A stretch of DNA of 64,000 nucleotides from a virus. This document shows, one piece after another, positions 14,689 through 21,684 of this stretch (its first letter is position 1; every line of letters begins with the position of its first letter). The notes below the pieces were generated by a model, which saw only the letters and a program-made list of their open reading frames with translations, ran no database searches and was not told the origin of the DNA. The stretch covers positions 155,465 through 219,464 of IMG/VR virus record IMGVR_UViG_3300045051_000720; one strand, written 5' to 3'. The position numbers and the translations under genes are program-made.

Positions 14689-14898
14689 ATGCAAATCGAA
14701 CTCGTGAGCGGCCCGTACAACGGGCGACGAATCGAAGACTTGGGAACGGTCGCAATCCGCATGGAGATAGCGGAGCGTTGGCCGCAGCAGGATGGCGACA
14801 AGTGCGGTGCTGCCGTGTACGAGCCGAATGCCGAGCGCACACACGCATTCTGGCTGAACAACGTGTGGGACGGAACCCACGTCGAAACAATCGAGTAA
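14689..14898 (+). CDS. Hypothetical protein
   Basis: 69 residues, ATG after TCGAACGAT. MQIELVSGPYNGRRIEDLG recalls small proteins with a 'L..GP.dG' strand-turn pattern; acidic. No certain family. Confidence 0.65.
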   Translation: MQIELVSGPYNGRRIEDLGTVAIRMEIAERWPQQDGDKCGAAVYEPNAERTHAFWLNNVWDGTHVETIE

Positions 14899-14908
14899 CC
14901 GAACGAAC

Positions 14909-15055
14909 ATGAAACGACTCCGCACCAAGTTTACCGACGATTTCCACTTCCGCCGCGCGCTGGAAACCGAACTCAAGCAGCGCATCGCCGACCGTGACTG
15001 GCTCAACCGGCAAATCAGACATATCCGTGCCGTCCTGCGGCTGCGTACGAACTGA
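14909..15055 (+). CDS. Small basic helical protein
   Basis: 48 residues after CCGAACGAAC. Arg/Lys-rich helix; probably binds nucleic acid. Unknown. Confidence 0.5.
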   Translation: MKRLRTKFTDDFHFRRALETELKQRIADRDWLNRQIRHIRAVLRLRTN

Positions 15056-15060
15056 ATGAC

Positions 15061-15195
15061 ATGCACTCGCTTTATTGGCTTTTCTTCCGCTCCCTCGCGT
15101 GCCGCCCCAGCATCGGGTTGCGCTGGCGTGTGTGGGCATGGATTAGCCGGCGCATTTCAGCCGCGAAGCACCGGGCGCGCGGCAACAAGTTTTAA
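15061..15195 (+). CDS. Small basic, aromatic protein
   Basis: 44 residues. Aromatic first half (LYWLFFRSLACRP), basic second half. A weak membrane anchor is possible. Confidence 0.45.
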   Translation: MHSLYWLFFRSLACRPSIGLRWRVWAWISRRISAAKHRARGNKF

Positions 15196-15219
15196 CCGAA
15201 CGAAGGGGCTGATTTTACC

Positions 15220-15567
15220 ATGAACAAGGTCATCACCGACGAGATGGTTGCGCAGCTTTCCAAACTCGAAAAGCTGCTGTTTTCTCTGCACCGCGACGAG
15301 TCCGACGCCGTGGCGTATAACCAACTCGGCTACGCATGGATCAGCTTGAAGCAGGCCCGCGAAGCGATTTTAGGCGAGATGCGCGACGAGCATTTGCTGG
15401 GCGAGCAAATCGACGTGTGGAAAGTCTCGGATGGCTCGTCATCGTATTACACGACCGACGAAGCCGCCGCGAAAACCGAGGCCGAAGGCTGCGACGACAT
15501 CACCATTTCGCGCGTGAGAATGGCGCGGAAGATTTACGACAACCTGCCCGAGTTCGCGGGCTTCTGA
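15220..15567 (+). CDS. Hypothetical protein
   Basis: 115 residues. Upstream CCGAACGAAGG lies 20 bases back. Helical first half, then IDVWKVSDGSSSYYTTDEAA, with a mixed alpha/beta look. No family recognised. Confidence 0.7.
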   Translation: MNKVITDEMVAQLSKLEKLLFSLHRDESDAVAYNQLGYAWISLKQAREAILGEMRDEHLLGEQIDVWKVSDGSSSYYTTDEAAAKTEAEGCDDITISRVRMARKIYDNLPEFAGF

Positions 15568-15588
15568 GGCGAACGAACAATCACACCG

Positions 15589-15813
15589 ATGAATCTATCC
15601 GAACTGAGGGGTTACAAACGCGGGCAGCGCGAGGGTGAGAAAATGCGCGCTCAACTGTTGCGCATGGCTGACTGGCTCGCGCGAACCCGCGCTGCTGCGC
15701 TCAAAATGGAGCAGCAGAACCGCGGCCGTTTCGACTCGCTCGCCGACTCTTGCAAGGCCGATGCGGCCAACGCGGAGAAGATGGAACGCGATTGCCGGGA
15801 TGCGGCGAAGTAA
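15589..15813 (+). CDS. Hypothetical helical protein
   Basis: 74 residues after GCGAACGAACAA. Long charged helix with many Arg, Glu and Ala. Probably a coiled coil. Confidence 0.65.
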   Translation: MNLSELRGYKRGQREGEKMRAQLLRMADWLARTRAAALKMEQQNRGRFDSLADSCKADAANAEKMERDCRDAAK

Positions 15814-15835
15814 ACCACCGGAACGAAAAGGAACT

Positions 15836-16207
15836 ATGACTTGGCACACTCTTTCCAGCATTTACCACGGCACCCGCCTCACTGAATTGCTCGCCGCCGC
15901 GTGTGACGATGGCATCGGCATCATCGCTCGCTGGACCCGTCGCGAAGACGGCGCGTGGGATGTTGAGGCAATGGACACCGAAGGCACAGACGGCATGAAG
16001 CCAGTGACGGAGTTTGACGAAGGCGAGTCGGTGCCACCGGAGCCGCCATCGGCGGAGGCGGAGCCAAAAGCAGAGGACGAGAGCGAGATTTGGCCACCAT
16101 GCCCCAAGTGTGGCAGTCAGCAGAGTTACGCGGTTGTCGGCACCCAGCGACGGTGCTGTACCAACTGCCGAACTAAGTTCTGGCCGGAGACCAACGCAAC
16201 CAAATGA
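15836..16207 (+). CDS. Protein with C-terminal zinc ribbon
   Basis: 123 residues from ATG 15836 (after GGAACGAAAAGG). First part unknown, an acidic Pro/Glu linker (about 68-90), then a clear zinc ribbon, CPKCGSQQSY and CCTNCRTKFW. Likely a nucleic-acid or protein-binding adaptor. Confidence 0.7.
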   Translation: MTWHTLSSIYHGTRLTELLAAACDDGIGIIARWTRREDGAWDVEAMDTEGTDGMKPVTEFDEGESVPPEPPSAEAEPKAEDESEIWPPCPKCGSQQSYAVVGTQRRCCTNCRTKFWPETNATK

Positions 16208-16317
16208 ACAAAGACCACAACTGGGAGGCATGGAAATCCGGCTTCATGAGCGGAGCGTTTCTAGCGATCTGCGTCATGTGCAGCATCATCTACCTCGTGA
16301 CCCACTGGACCCGTTGA
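16204..16317 (+). CDS. Tiny membrane protein
   Basis: 37 residues, ATGA-coupled. One span (GAFLAICVMCSIIYLVT). Confidence 0.5.
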   Translation: MNKDHNWEAWKSGFMSGAFLAICVMCSIIYLVTHWTR

Positions 16318-16365
16318 ACGAAACGAACGCTGCGAAATCACGTAAGTCACTCGGCAGATCGCCCA

Positions 16366-16411
16366 TTTTCGACATCCAACGACAGGCCTTTTCGACATCC
16401 AACGACAGGCC
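16366..16411 (+). repeat. Perfect 23-bp tandem direct repeat
   Basis: The unit beginning TTTTCGACATCC and ending CGACAGGCC occurs at 16366-16388 and 16389-16411 with no change. It stands at the right edge of the GAACGAAC-motif block, in non-coding DNA before gene 16429. Confidence 0.9.
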
Positions 16412-16428
16412 TTTCCTACGACTTTCCC

Positions 16429-16674
16429 ATGAACAACGACATTGCCTCGCGCATCCTCGCTTCGATTGCCGCCCTTCCGGTGCATGAGCAAGCCGATGCG
16501 ATTTCATCCCTCATCGGCTCGGCGCTCTATCAGATGCCCCTAGCTACGGTCAACGAGGTCCGCGCCGAGATCGCGGGCCAGTTCGATCCCACCATTCCAA
16601 TTGTCCGCACCACACTCGATCTGATTGATGGGCATCTGGCGCTGCGCGAGATCGGCGCGATCAACGAGCCATGA
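16429..16674 (+). CDS. Hypothetical helical protein
   Basis: 81 residues. Helical, with Ala- and Ile-rich segments. First gene right of the tandem repeat; no promoter of the common kind is seen. ATGA link to the next gene. Confidence 0.65.
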   Translation: MNNDIASRILASIAALPVHEQADAISSLIGSALYQMPLATVNEVRAEIAGQFDPTIPIVRTTLDLIDGHLALREIGAINEP

Positions 16675-16856
16675 CCGAGGTCGCACGCCACCTTTCCAAT
16701 CTGTCGTCGGTCCCGGGCTGGAACCTGACCACGGACAAGGTCACCGCGCGGGCGTTATTGGCGCACGAGTGGGTGTTCTGTCAGGGCGACATGCGGGACA
16801 TCTGCGTTCGGCATCTCGGGCTGGGCGTGTACAAGGTCTGGACGGAACCACGATGA
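16671..16856 (+). CDS. Hypothetical small protein
   Basis: 61 residues, ATGA-coupled. Contains HEWVFCQGDMRDICVRHLG. Unknown. Confidence 0.65.
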   Translation: MTEVARHLSNLSSVPGWNLTTDKVTARALLAHEWVFCQGDMRDICVRHLGLGVYKVWTEPR

Positions 16857-17062
16857 CTGGCTGGCGCACCTTCCGCTGCGCGTGCGGGCTGGCCTTTGAG
16901 GAGGCCACTCGCGACGCGCTTTCTCCTTCGCTCACTATCTGCCCGCGCTGCAATGAGGAGTGTTTTCCTGATGCTCATCGACTTGACGATCTGGCCACCC
17001 ACATGGGCAACCTGACCATGCCATGGTCGGCGCGGGTGAGGGTTTTGGGGGATTTGCCCTAG
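16853..17062 (+). CDS. Small Cys-rich protein
   Basis: 69 residues, ATGA-coupled. CACG early and CPRCNEEC later form a probable zinc ribbon. Ends in a CCCTAG just ahead of the next promoter. Confidence 0.65.
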   Translation: MTGWRTFRCACGLAFEEATRDALSPSLTICPRCNEECFPDAHRLDDLATHMGNLTMPWSARVRVLGDLP

Positions 17063-17089
17063 AGACAACGCCATCTGATCTGCTACCTT
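17062..17089 (+). promoter_or_regulatory. Leaderless promoter for gene 17096
   Basis: GAGACA (17062-17067), 16 bp, TACCTT (17084-17089) with TG before; six bases to ATG. Confidence 0.7.
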
Positions 17090-17095
17090 TTCACC

Positions 17096-17470
17096 ATGTC
17101 CACCCATTTCCCTCAATCCTCCGGTGGGTCCATCTACTTCCCCTGTTCACCCGACCAGTTCGCGGTGTTCAAGCGGGGCGATAGGGTCGTGCGCACAGCG
17201 GTCAGCGTCCCCTCTTCCTTTGAGTGGATAGAGAGCGGTGAGCCGCCGCAGAAGGACAAGGTCTATGTGGTTCGCGACTACCACTACGGCTACGCCGAGA
17301 CCAACGGCGGTCGCCCCCCTGTCTATGGCCAAATCCTCAATCTGGTCGAGTGCGTGTGTCATAGGACCCCGCAAGGACTTGAATACGGCTGGTTTCACGC
17401 GGGTTTTCGTAAGGTGACCGAGGAGGAGATCGCCGCGCGAGTGGCCCAGACACAGGAGGTTTCTTTATGA
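17096..17470 (+). CDS. Hypothetical protein
   Basis: 124 residues, leaderless. Beta-rich, with GDRVVRTAVSVPSSFEW and KVYVVRDYHYGYAE; the pattern resembles small SH3-like domains in phages, not certain. ATGA to the next gene. Confidence 0.75.
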   Translation: MSTHFPQSSGGSIYFPCSPDQFAVFKRGDRVVRTAVSVPSSFEWIESGEPPQKDKVYVVRDYHYGYAETNGGRPPVYGQILNLVECVCHRTPQGLEYGWFHAGFRKVTEEEIAARVAQTQEVSL

Positions 17471-17718
17471 CCACATCTATACCCCAATGGGTTCTCGACG
17501 CCGCCTCCGAGATCGGAGGGATCGGCGAGCATGGTGTCCAGCGCACCGCCCAGATCATCGCCAAGCACTGCCGCGCGAGTGATCGCTACCGGGCTGCTCT
17601 GGTCGCGCTGGTGGGTTCCGATGATCCCAAGACCCTGCGGGGCATCCGCGCCTATACGGTTCAGTATGCCCCCAACGAGACCGCCATTCTCAACGCCATC
17701 GATCTGTTGCTCGAATGA
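17467..17718 (+). CDS. Hypothetical helical protein
   Basis: 83 residues, ATGA-coupled. Contains a GG-rich turn (IGGIGEHGVQ) between helices. Unknown. Confidence 0.7.
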   Translation: MTTSIPQWVLDAASEIGGIGEHGVQRTAQIIAKHCRASDRYRAALVALVGSDDPKTLRGIRAYTVQYAPNETAILNAIDLLLE

Positions 17719-18095
17719 ACTGGCGCGCCATGGCCAAGGCCCCGAAGGACGGGACCCATATTCTGCTCGCCTACCCCTCGTTCAGCGACAACGGTCAGGT
17801 CTATGTGGGGATCGGGAGGTGGGTGGATTGCCCACCCCAAGCCGCGGTCGAGCGCGAATGCCGTGAGGCTTATGACCAACACCGTCCTGTTGTGCCTGTC
17901 GATCCGGGCAAACCCCACTGGGAGGTCGCCTATGTCGCGGAGCTGGAGCACGGCGGGGCCTATAACGGCCACTCCTACGAAGCGCGCTCGGCAACCATCC
18001 ACCATCCGTTTGGTTGGATGCCGTTGCCCAAGACGCCCAAGCGTATGTGGCGAGCGACCGCGTCGTTGTCCTACCTGTCCTACCTGAGGGATTGA
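17715..18095 (+). CDS. DUF551-like phage protein
   Basis: 126 residues beginning MNWRAMAKAPKDGTHILLAY, then a strand with GRWV and a late region FGWMPLPKTP. This 'W..m..aPkDG..vl' start with a later 'ThW.pLP'-like segment is the sign of DUF551, a widespread phage family of unknown role. Confidence 0.75.
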   Translation: MNWRAMAKAPKDGTHILLAYPSFSDNGQVYVGIGRWVDCPPQAAVERECREAYDQHRPVVPVDPGKPHWEVAYVAELEHGGAYNGHSYEARSATIHHPFGWMPLPKTPKRMWRATASLSYLSYLRD

Positions 18096-18100
18096 CCCTA

Positions 18101-18128
18101 TTGCGCGCGCCGCGCGGTGTGTTACCAT
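18101..18128 (+). promoter_or_regulatory. Leaderless promoter for gene 18135
   Basis: TTGCGC (18101-18106), 16 bp, TACCAT (18123-18128), six bases to ATG. Dyad AGGG-attga-CCCT lies just upstream. Confidence 0.65.
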
Positions 18129-18134
18129 CCGACC

Positions 18135-18680
18135 ATGAAGACCATCACCCTTCATCGCCTCAAGACCATCCTTGAGAACCTGACCCACGCCACGCCCGTG
18201 GGTGTCATCGCTTTGACCACCGCGGACTGCCGCGCCAAGGGGCCAACCGGCCCCAACCCATGGGGCAAGGATGGCGTCAAGAAACTGACTCGGCTTAACG
18301 CTATGATCGGCACGGACCACGAGCTGTCCATCCAGCGCCAACAGGCCCGCGAGGGTCAGGAAGCCGATTTCCTCGCTGCGCCGCGCTCATGGGGCGTTCG
18401 GATCGGACCGGGGTTGGTTGAGCATAGGGGGCAGTACTATTTGCCTCTCCAACTCAGTCCCGTCAACGCGGTGCGTCCATTATACTTGGTCCCCCGAGAA
18501 CGCGGGGCCAAGACCATCCTCACCGCCGTACCCAAGGAAATCGTTGCACCGTGGTTATCACCCGCGCGGGATGAGCGTGTCTATCAGGGGGTAGTCCGAC
18601 CGGTAGTTAGGCGCGATCTAAGGCTTGACAGTATCGTTAGCATCACTCTTGGCGGGGAGAAGTATCGCATTAGATCTTGA
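18135..18680 (+). CDS. Conserved phage protein of unknown function
   Basis: 181 residues. The segments GVIALTTADCRAKG, KLTRLNAMIG, RQQAREGQEADFLAAPRSWG and a C-terminal LDSIVSITLGGEKYRI follow a plan I know from phage proteins of unknown role. Leaderless. Its stop overlaps the -35 of the promoter that reads into the pentamer array, so its 3' end is close to that element. Confidence 0.8.
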   Translation: MKTITLHRLKTILENLTHATPVGVIALTTADCRAKGPTGPNPWGKDGVKKLTRLNAMIGTDHELSIQRQQAREGQEADFLAAPRSWGVRIGPGLVEHRGQYYLPLQLSPVNAVRPLYLVPRERGAKTILTAVPKEIVAPWLSPARDERVYQGVVRPVVRRDLRLDSIVSITLGGEKYRIRS

Positions 18681-18705
18681 CACTAGGCATCGTTTGGCAA
18701 CACTT
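18677..18705 (+). promoter_or_regulatory. Promoter reading into the pentamer array
   Basis: TTGACA (18677-18682), 17 bp, ACACTT (18700-18705). The predicted start, near 18712, is the beginning of the repeat array. The -10 is weak, so this is a candidate only. Confidence 0.5.
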
Positions 18706-18707
18706 AA

Positions 18708-19110
18708 AGGCGGGGCTTGGCAGGGCTGGGCACGGCGGGGCACGGTTAGGCAAGTGTAAGGCAAGGAACGCGGTTCGGTATGGCAACGCGGGGCGACGCC
18801 GGGTTTGGCCGGGCGTGGCCGGGCGCGGCGAGGTTGGGTTAGGCATGGAACATGGTGTGGTGAGGCTGGGTATGGCGGGGCATGAGTAGGGCGAGGAACA
18901 TGGTAGGGCAAGGCTGGGCGCGGCTGAGCAGGGTCAGGTCCGGTACGGCTAGGCTCGGTTAGGCAAGGTCCGGGGCAGCGCGAGGTGTGGCACGGCTTGG
19001 CTGGGCAACGCACGGCCGGGTCCGGCGAGGCAAGGAACGAGGTGAGGTGGGGCAGGGCAGCGCGCGGCGTGGTCAGGCAGGGCTTGGCAGGGCAACGCAA
19101 GGTCCGAGGC
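18708..19110 (+). repeat. Degenerate 5-bp-periodic array (GGC/GGT plus two variable bases), about 80 units
   Basis: For about 400 bases the + strand can be cut into 5-base units of the type GGCNN or GGTNN (equally NNGGY), for example GGCGG GGCTT GGCAG GGCTG, later CCGGT ACGGC TAGGC TCGGT. The frame slips by a base at a few places and some units carry CGC, GAG or GTG instead. The two free positions vary without obvious repeat. The + strand is strongly purine-rich and T is rare. It is not a CRISPR array (no repeat/spacer of normal size). Open frames on both strands exist only because the repeat lacks stop codons. It has a promoter-like site at its left and ends just before the promoter of gene 19246. 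Confidence 0.85.
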
Positions 19111-19138
19111 GCGACGGTCTATCCGCGCACAATTTCTC

Positions 19139-19167
19139 TTGACAGTAGGCTCTAACATCACTACCTT
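19139..19167 (+). promoter_or_regulatory. Promoter of the RAMP-like gene pair, with leader
   Basis: TTGACA (19139-19144), 17 bp, TACCTT (19162-19167). Predicted start near 19174 gives a leader of about 72 nt before ATG 19246, in contrast to the leaderless rule; the leader ends with CCGAACGAGACAACG. Confidence 0.65.
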
Positions 19168-19245
19168 CACATTATCTCCAATAGGCACCTACGCTCAGAC
19201 AATCACGTCAACGAGCATCACTCGTGACCGAACGAGACAACGCAC

Positions 19246-19908
19246 ATGCAAAAGTATAATATCGCACTCGTTGGGGCAAATCCGCTCCTTCTTCATCACG
19301 ACAACATCTCGTGGGCTGGGCTCATGAACGAATGGAATACGGACCCCGCGAACAAAGCCAAGTCCGTCGCGGGCGACGACCGCACTCCCGCTCACCGTTG
19401 GATTGGTTGTCTATACCACGAGGGTGGTCGTCTCATCGTCCCCAGCGATAACCTCATGACTATGCTGCGTGAGGGTGGCGCGCGATGTCCGACTGGAAAG
19501 AAAGGCGCGACGTTCAAACGTCAGACCCAATCCGGGCTGGTTGTCGACCAGAGCGGATGGTCCTTGACTGTTGATGGCAAGGAAATCCCCTATGATCCTA
19601 TTGCCAAGCTTATCGACGAGCCCGACTTCACCAAGCACGAGAAGACGGTAGCGAAGATGGGTTTTGCGCTGTTTGTTAAACGCGCCCGTGTCAACCAGAC
19701 CAAACATGTCCGTGTGCGTCCTCGGTTCGACCGTTGGGAGGCGGCGGGCTCCATTACCGTGTTCGACGATACTATCACTGACCGCGTACTCGAAGACATC
19801 CTCAAGTTTGGAGGTCGTTACGCCGGTCTTGGCGATTGGCGTCCATCATCCCCGAAATCCCCCGGACCATTCGGAACCTTCACGGTGACCGTTTCCCCCG
19901 CATCATGA
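19246..19908 (+). CDS. Conserved phage protein with RAMP/Cas7-like glycine-rich motif
   Basis: 220 residues. Starts with a strand and the segment GANPLLLHHDN; then WIGCLYHEGGRLIVPSDNLMTML, RARVNQTKHVRVRPRFDRWE and, near the end, GGRYAGLGDWRP (about 189-200) and GPFGTFTV. The plan (short first strand with 'pLL.H', 'g.l.iP..n....l', then 'vrprf..W' and 'G..vGlGdwRP...G.fG.f') matches a widespread uncharacterised phage family. A glycine-rich loop before a final strand is a mark of RAMP proteins such as Cas7 and Cas5, so an RNA-binding fold is a reasonable inference, not shown. It follows the 5-bp array directly and overlaps the next gene by ATGA. Confidence 0.8.
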   Translation: MQKYNIALVGANPLLLHHDNISWAGLMNEWNTDPANKAKSVAGDDRTPAHRWIGCLYHEGGRLIVPSDNLMTMLREGGARCPTGKKGATFKRQTQSGLVVDQSGWSLTVDGKEIPYDPIAKLIDEPDFTKHEKTVAKMGFALFVKRARVNQTKHVRVRPRFDRWEAAGSITVFDDTITDRVLEDILKFGGRYAGLGDWRPSSPKSPGPFGTFTVTVSPAS

Positions 19909-20378
19909 GCGCAACAACCAAACTCTTCGGCGGCGGCGTTCCTACTCAACCCGAGGTTGAAAGCCTGATCAAACGATTTGGTGTTCCTGCGGTAGGGACA
20001 TCGATTCTCTATGTCGATATTGCGGCTACCATTGGACATCCTGTTCGTAGCAATCGCTATCTCGCTGTAGTATCAAGGTGGCGTAAACGTCTGTTCCAGC
20101 AGCATAATCTATTGCTGGACCCTATTCATGGTGAATCCTATACGGTCTGTAACAACAGCCAACGTATTTCCCACAGCACTGGCAAGTACAAAAGCGGCCT
20201 TCGGCATATTCGACGTGCGTCCGAAGTAGCTGCTCGGACCGACACAGAAGGATTGCTTCCCGACGAGATGCGGGCTCGCGACCATATCGTCAAGACCGGT
20301 AATGCTTTGCAGCTAGCGGCGGCCACTGCCGCACGGCAACTCAAATATGTTGCGCCGGGGCTACCTCAGTCAACGTGA
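19905..20378 (+). CDS. Partner protein of the RAMP-like gene
   Basis: 157 residues, ATGA-coupled to 19246-19908. Contains ILYVDIAATIGHPVRSNRYLAVVSRWRKRLFQQHN, where an alpha-helical, winged-helix-like DNA- or RNA-binding unit seems likely, then ESYTVCNNSQRISHSTGKYK and a helical end. A downstream partner with 'r....v..WRkrl....n' is, as far as I recall, usual for this family of gene pairs. Function unknown. Confidence 0.75.
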   Translation: MSATTKLFGGGVPTQPEVESLIKRFGVPAVGTSILYVDIAATIGHPVRSNRYLAVVSRWRKRLFQQHNLLLDPIHGESYTVCNNSQRISHSTGKYKSGLRHIRRASEVAARTDTEGLLPDEMRARDHIVKTGNALQLAAATAARQLKYVAPGLPQST

Positions 20379-20400
20379 AGATGTCACGTACCGTTTTACC

Positions 20401-20838
20401 ATGACCATCGTTGACACCTCCACCCGCCTCCCCACCACCCCCGGACCCTACGCGGTTCTGGTCAAACCCGCACAGGGCTACCACCGCGCCATTGAGACCG
20501 GCGTGAGCTGGGATGGGTCATGGAAAGGGACCGATGATCCCGTCGTCGCGTGGGTTGACACCGCCGCGCGCGTTGCCGTTGTGCCTTCTCCGACTCAGGC
20601 GGTTGAACCCTCATCCTATTCCCTCACCCTCGTGGGCTTCGATCCTACCAGCAAGATCGGCGTGATCAAGCTCGTGCGCGAGCTGACGGGGCTCGGGTTG
20701 GCTGAATCCAAAGCGACGGTCGAGGCCCTTGCGATCAAACCCCTCATGATCAAGGAGAATGCTTCTCGCGCCGAGGTAACCGCACTGGACACCCGTCTGC
20801 GCGCGGCGGGTGGGGTGACCAAACTGGAGGCCGTATGA
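20401..20838 (+). CDS. Protein with ribosomal L7/L12 C-terminal-like domain
   Basis: 145 residues. The first 65 residues are a separate beta-rich part (APYAVLVKPAQGYHRA... type). Residues of about 72-144 match the bacterial L7/L12 C-terminal domain: SYSLTLVGFDPTSKIGVIKL, VRELTGLGLAESKATVEAL, PLMIKENASRAEVTALDTRL and RAAGGVTKLE. The Lys and Gly residues of the factor-binding face (KIGVIK, GLGL.ESK) are mostly kept. In ribosomes this domain recruits EF-Tu and EF-G. Here it may bind ribosome factors or simply reuse the fold. Start: ATG 20401, 20 bases after the previous stop. Confidence 0.85.
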   Translation: MTIVDTSTRLPTTPGPYAVLVKPAQGYHRAIETGVSWDGSWKGTDDPVVAWVDTAARVAVVPSPTQAVEPSSYSLTLVGFDPTSKIGVIKLVRELTGLGLAESKATVEALAIKPLMIKENASRAEVTALDTRLRAAGGVTKLEAV

Positions 20839-21053
20839 CCGACCGACTCAAAGGCTGCACTGTGATCTTCGATCACGACATCCGCGTGGATGACGCCGAG
20901 GCCCTACTCAATGCTATACGCATGATCAAAGGTGTCCAATCGGTCGAACCCTCCATCAGCACGAGCGAGGATTGGATGGCCGCGCGCAAGGCGAAGACTG
21001 ATATGATCAATGCCTTCCAGACGTGGCTCAACGAGCAGTGGGACAAGCGATGA
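20835..21053 (+). CDS. Conserved small phage protein
   Basis: 72 residues, ATGA-coupled. LKGCTVIFDHDIRVDDAEAL then LNAIRMIKGVQSVEPSIS is a pattern I know from several phages: a small beta-alpha-beta protein of unknown role, with 'F..DIR.DDAE....AI.MI.GV..V.P'. Confidence 0.8.
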   Translation: MTDRLKGCTVIFDHDIRVDDAEALLNAIRMIKGVQSVEPSISTSEDWMAARKAKTDMINAFQTWLNEQWDKR

Positions 21054-21484
21054 ACCGTTCCACTTTTCTCCGTACCATCCTCGCCGCCCCAGCCGCGCTG
21101 TGGGCTTTGACCCGTCCCACCCACGCGGTCGATTGGCGCAAGGAGGTAGACCCCAAGCTACCCCGCGTTCGCGCGGCGGTGTGCTATCAGCGGTTCTACA
21201 CCAAACTGACCGAGCGTGTCGTCCCACTGCGCGGGCCTTACAGTGTGCCGCTCCGAACCCATTGGATTGTCGGAAGTACGGCCGAGGGTGACACCGACCG
21301 CTTCCGCCAGCTCGAACGGTTCGAGCGTGGCGAGTGGGTGGTCGAAGACTGTTGGCGCGAGCAGGGAAGAAAACGCATCAGGGGTTCGCTCCAACTGAAC
21401 CGATGGTCCTACGTCTCTAATCGTGCGTCGTGGGCGCGGGACATCGTTGCTATCGCGCGGTGGTCAGAGTGGGAGACGACATGA
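21050..21484 (+). CDS. Exported protein of unknown function
   Basis: 144 residues. Signal peptide at residues 1-25 (NRSTFLRTILAAPAALWALTRPTHA), probably Sec-type with cleavage after AHA-like THA. The mature part is basic and Trp-containing. ATGA-coupled on both sides. Periplasmic or secreted. Confidence 0.7.
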   Translation: MNRSTFLRTILAAPAALWALTRPTHAVDWRKEVDPKLPRVRAAVCYQRFYTKLTERVVPLRGPYSVPLRTHWIVGSTAEGDTDRFRQLERFERGEWVVEDCWREQGRKRIRGSLQLNRWSYVSNRASWARDIVAIARWSEWETT

Positions 21485-21684
21485 CCCACCCAACAGATCT
21501 CCGCGATACCGTCAGTTCCCGCATCCGCCGCACGGTCGCGGCCAAGGCTTACAACCGCATCCATGCGTTCAACGCGGGCCGCGCCGAACCCCTCACCGAT
21601 GACGAAACCCACTGCTGGGCGGCGGGCTTCATTCAAGGCTACCTGCTGCGCCGCAACGAGCAGGCCAAGAAGAAGACGCGGTGA
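21481..21684 (+). CDS. Hypothetical small protein
   Basis: 67 residues. Basic, helical; DDETHCWAAGFIQGYLLRRNE is a segment similar to those seen in other small phage proteins. Next gene begins with GTGA at its stop. Confidence 0.7.
   Translation: MTHPTDLRDTVSSRIRRTVAAKAYNRIHAFNAGRAEPLTDDETHCWAAGFIQGYLLRRNEQAKKKTR

Noticed and set aside
18618-19100. Long Pro/Cys-rich open frames on both strands over the pentamer array (also 18677-18889 and 18949-19188)
   Set aside because: They exist only because the 5-bp repeat contains no stop codons; composition is that of the repeat in every frame.
18708-19110. CRISPR array
   Set aside because: No repeats of 20-40 bases with unique spacers; the unit is five bases.
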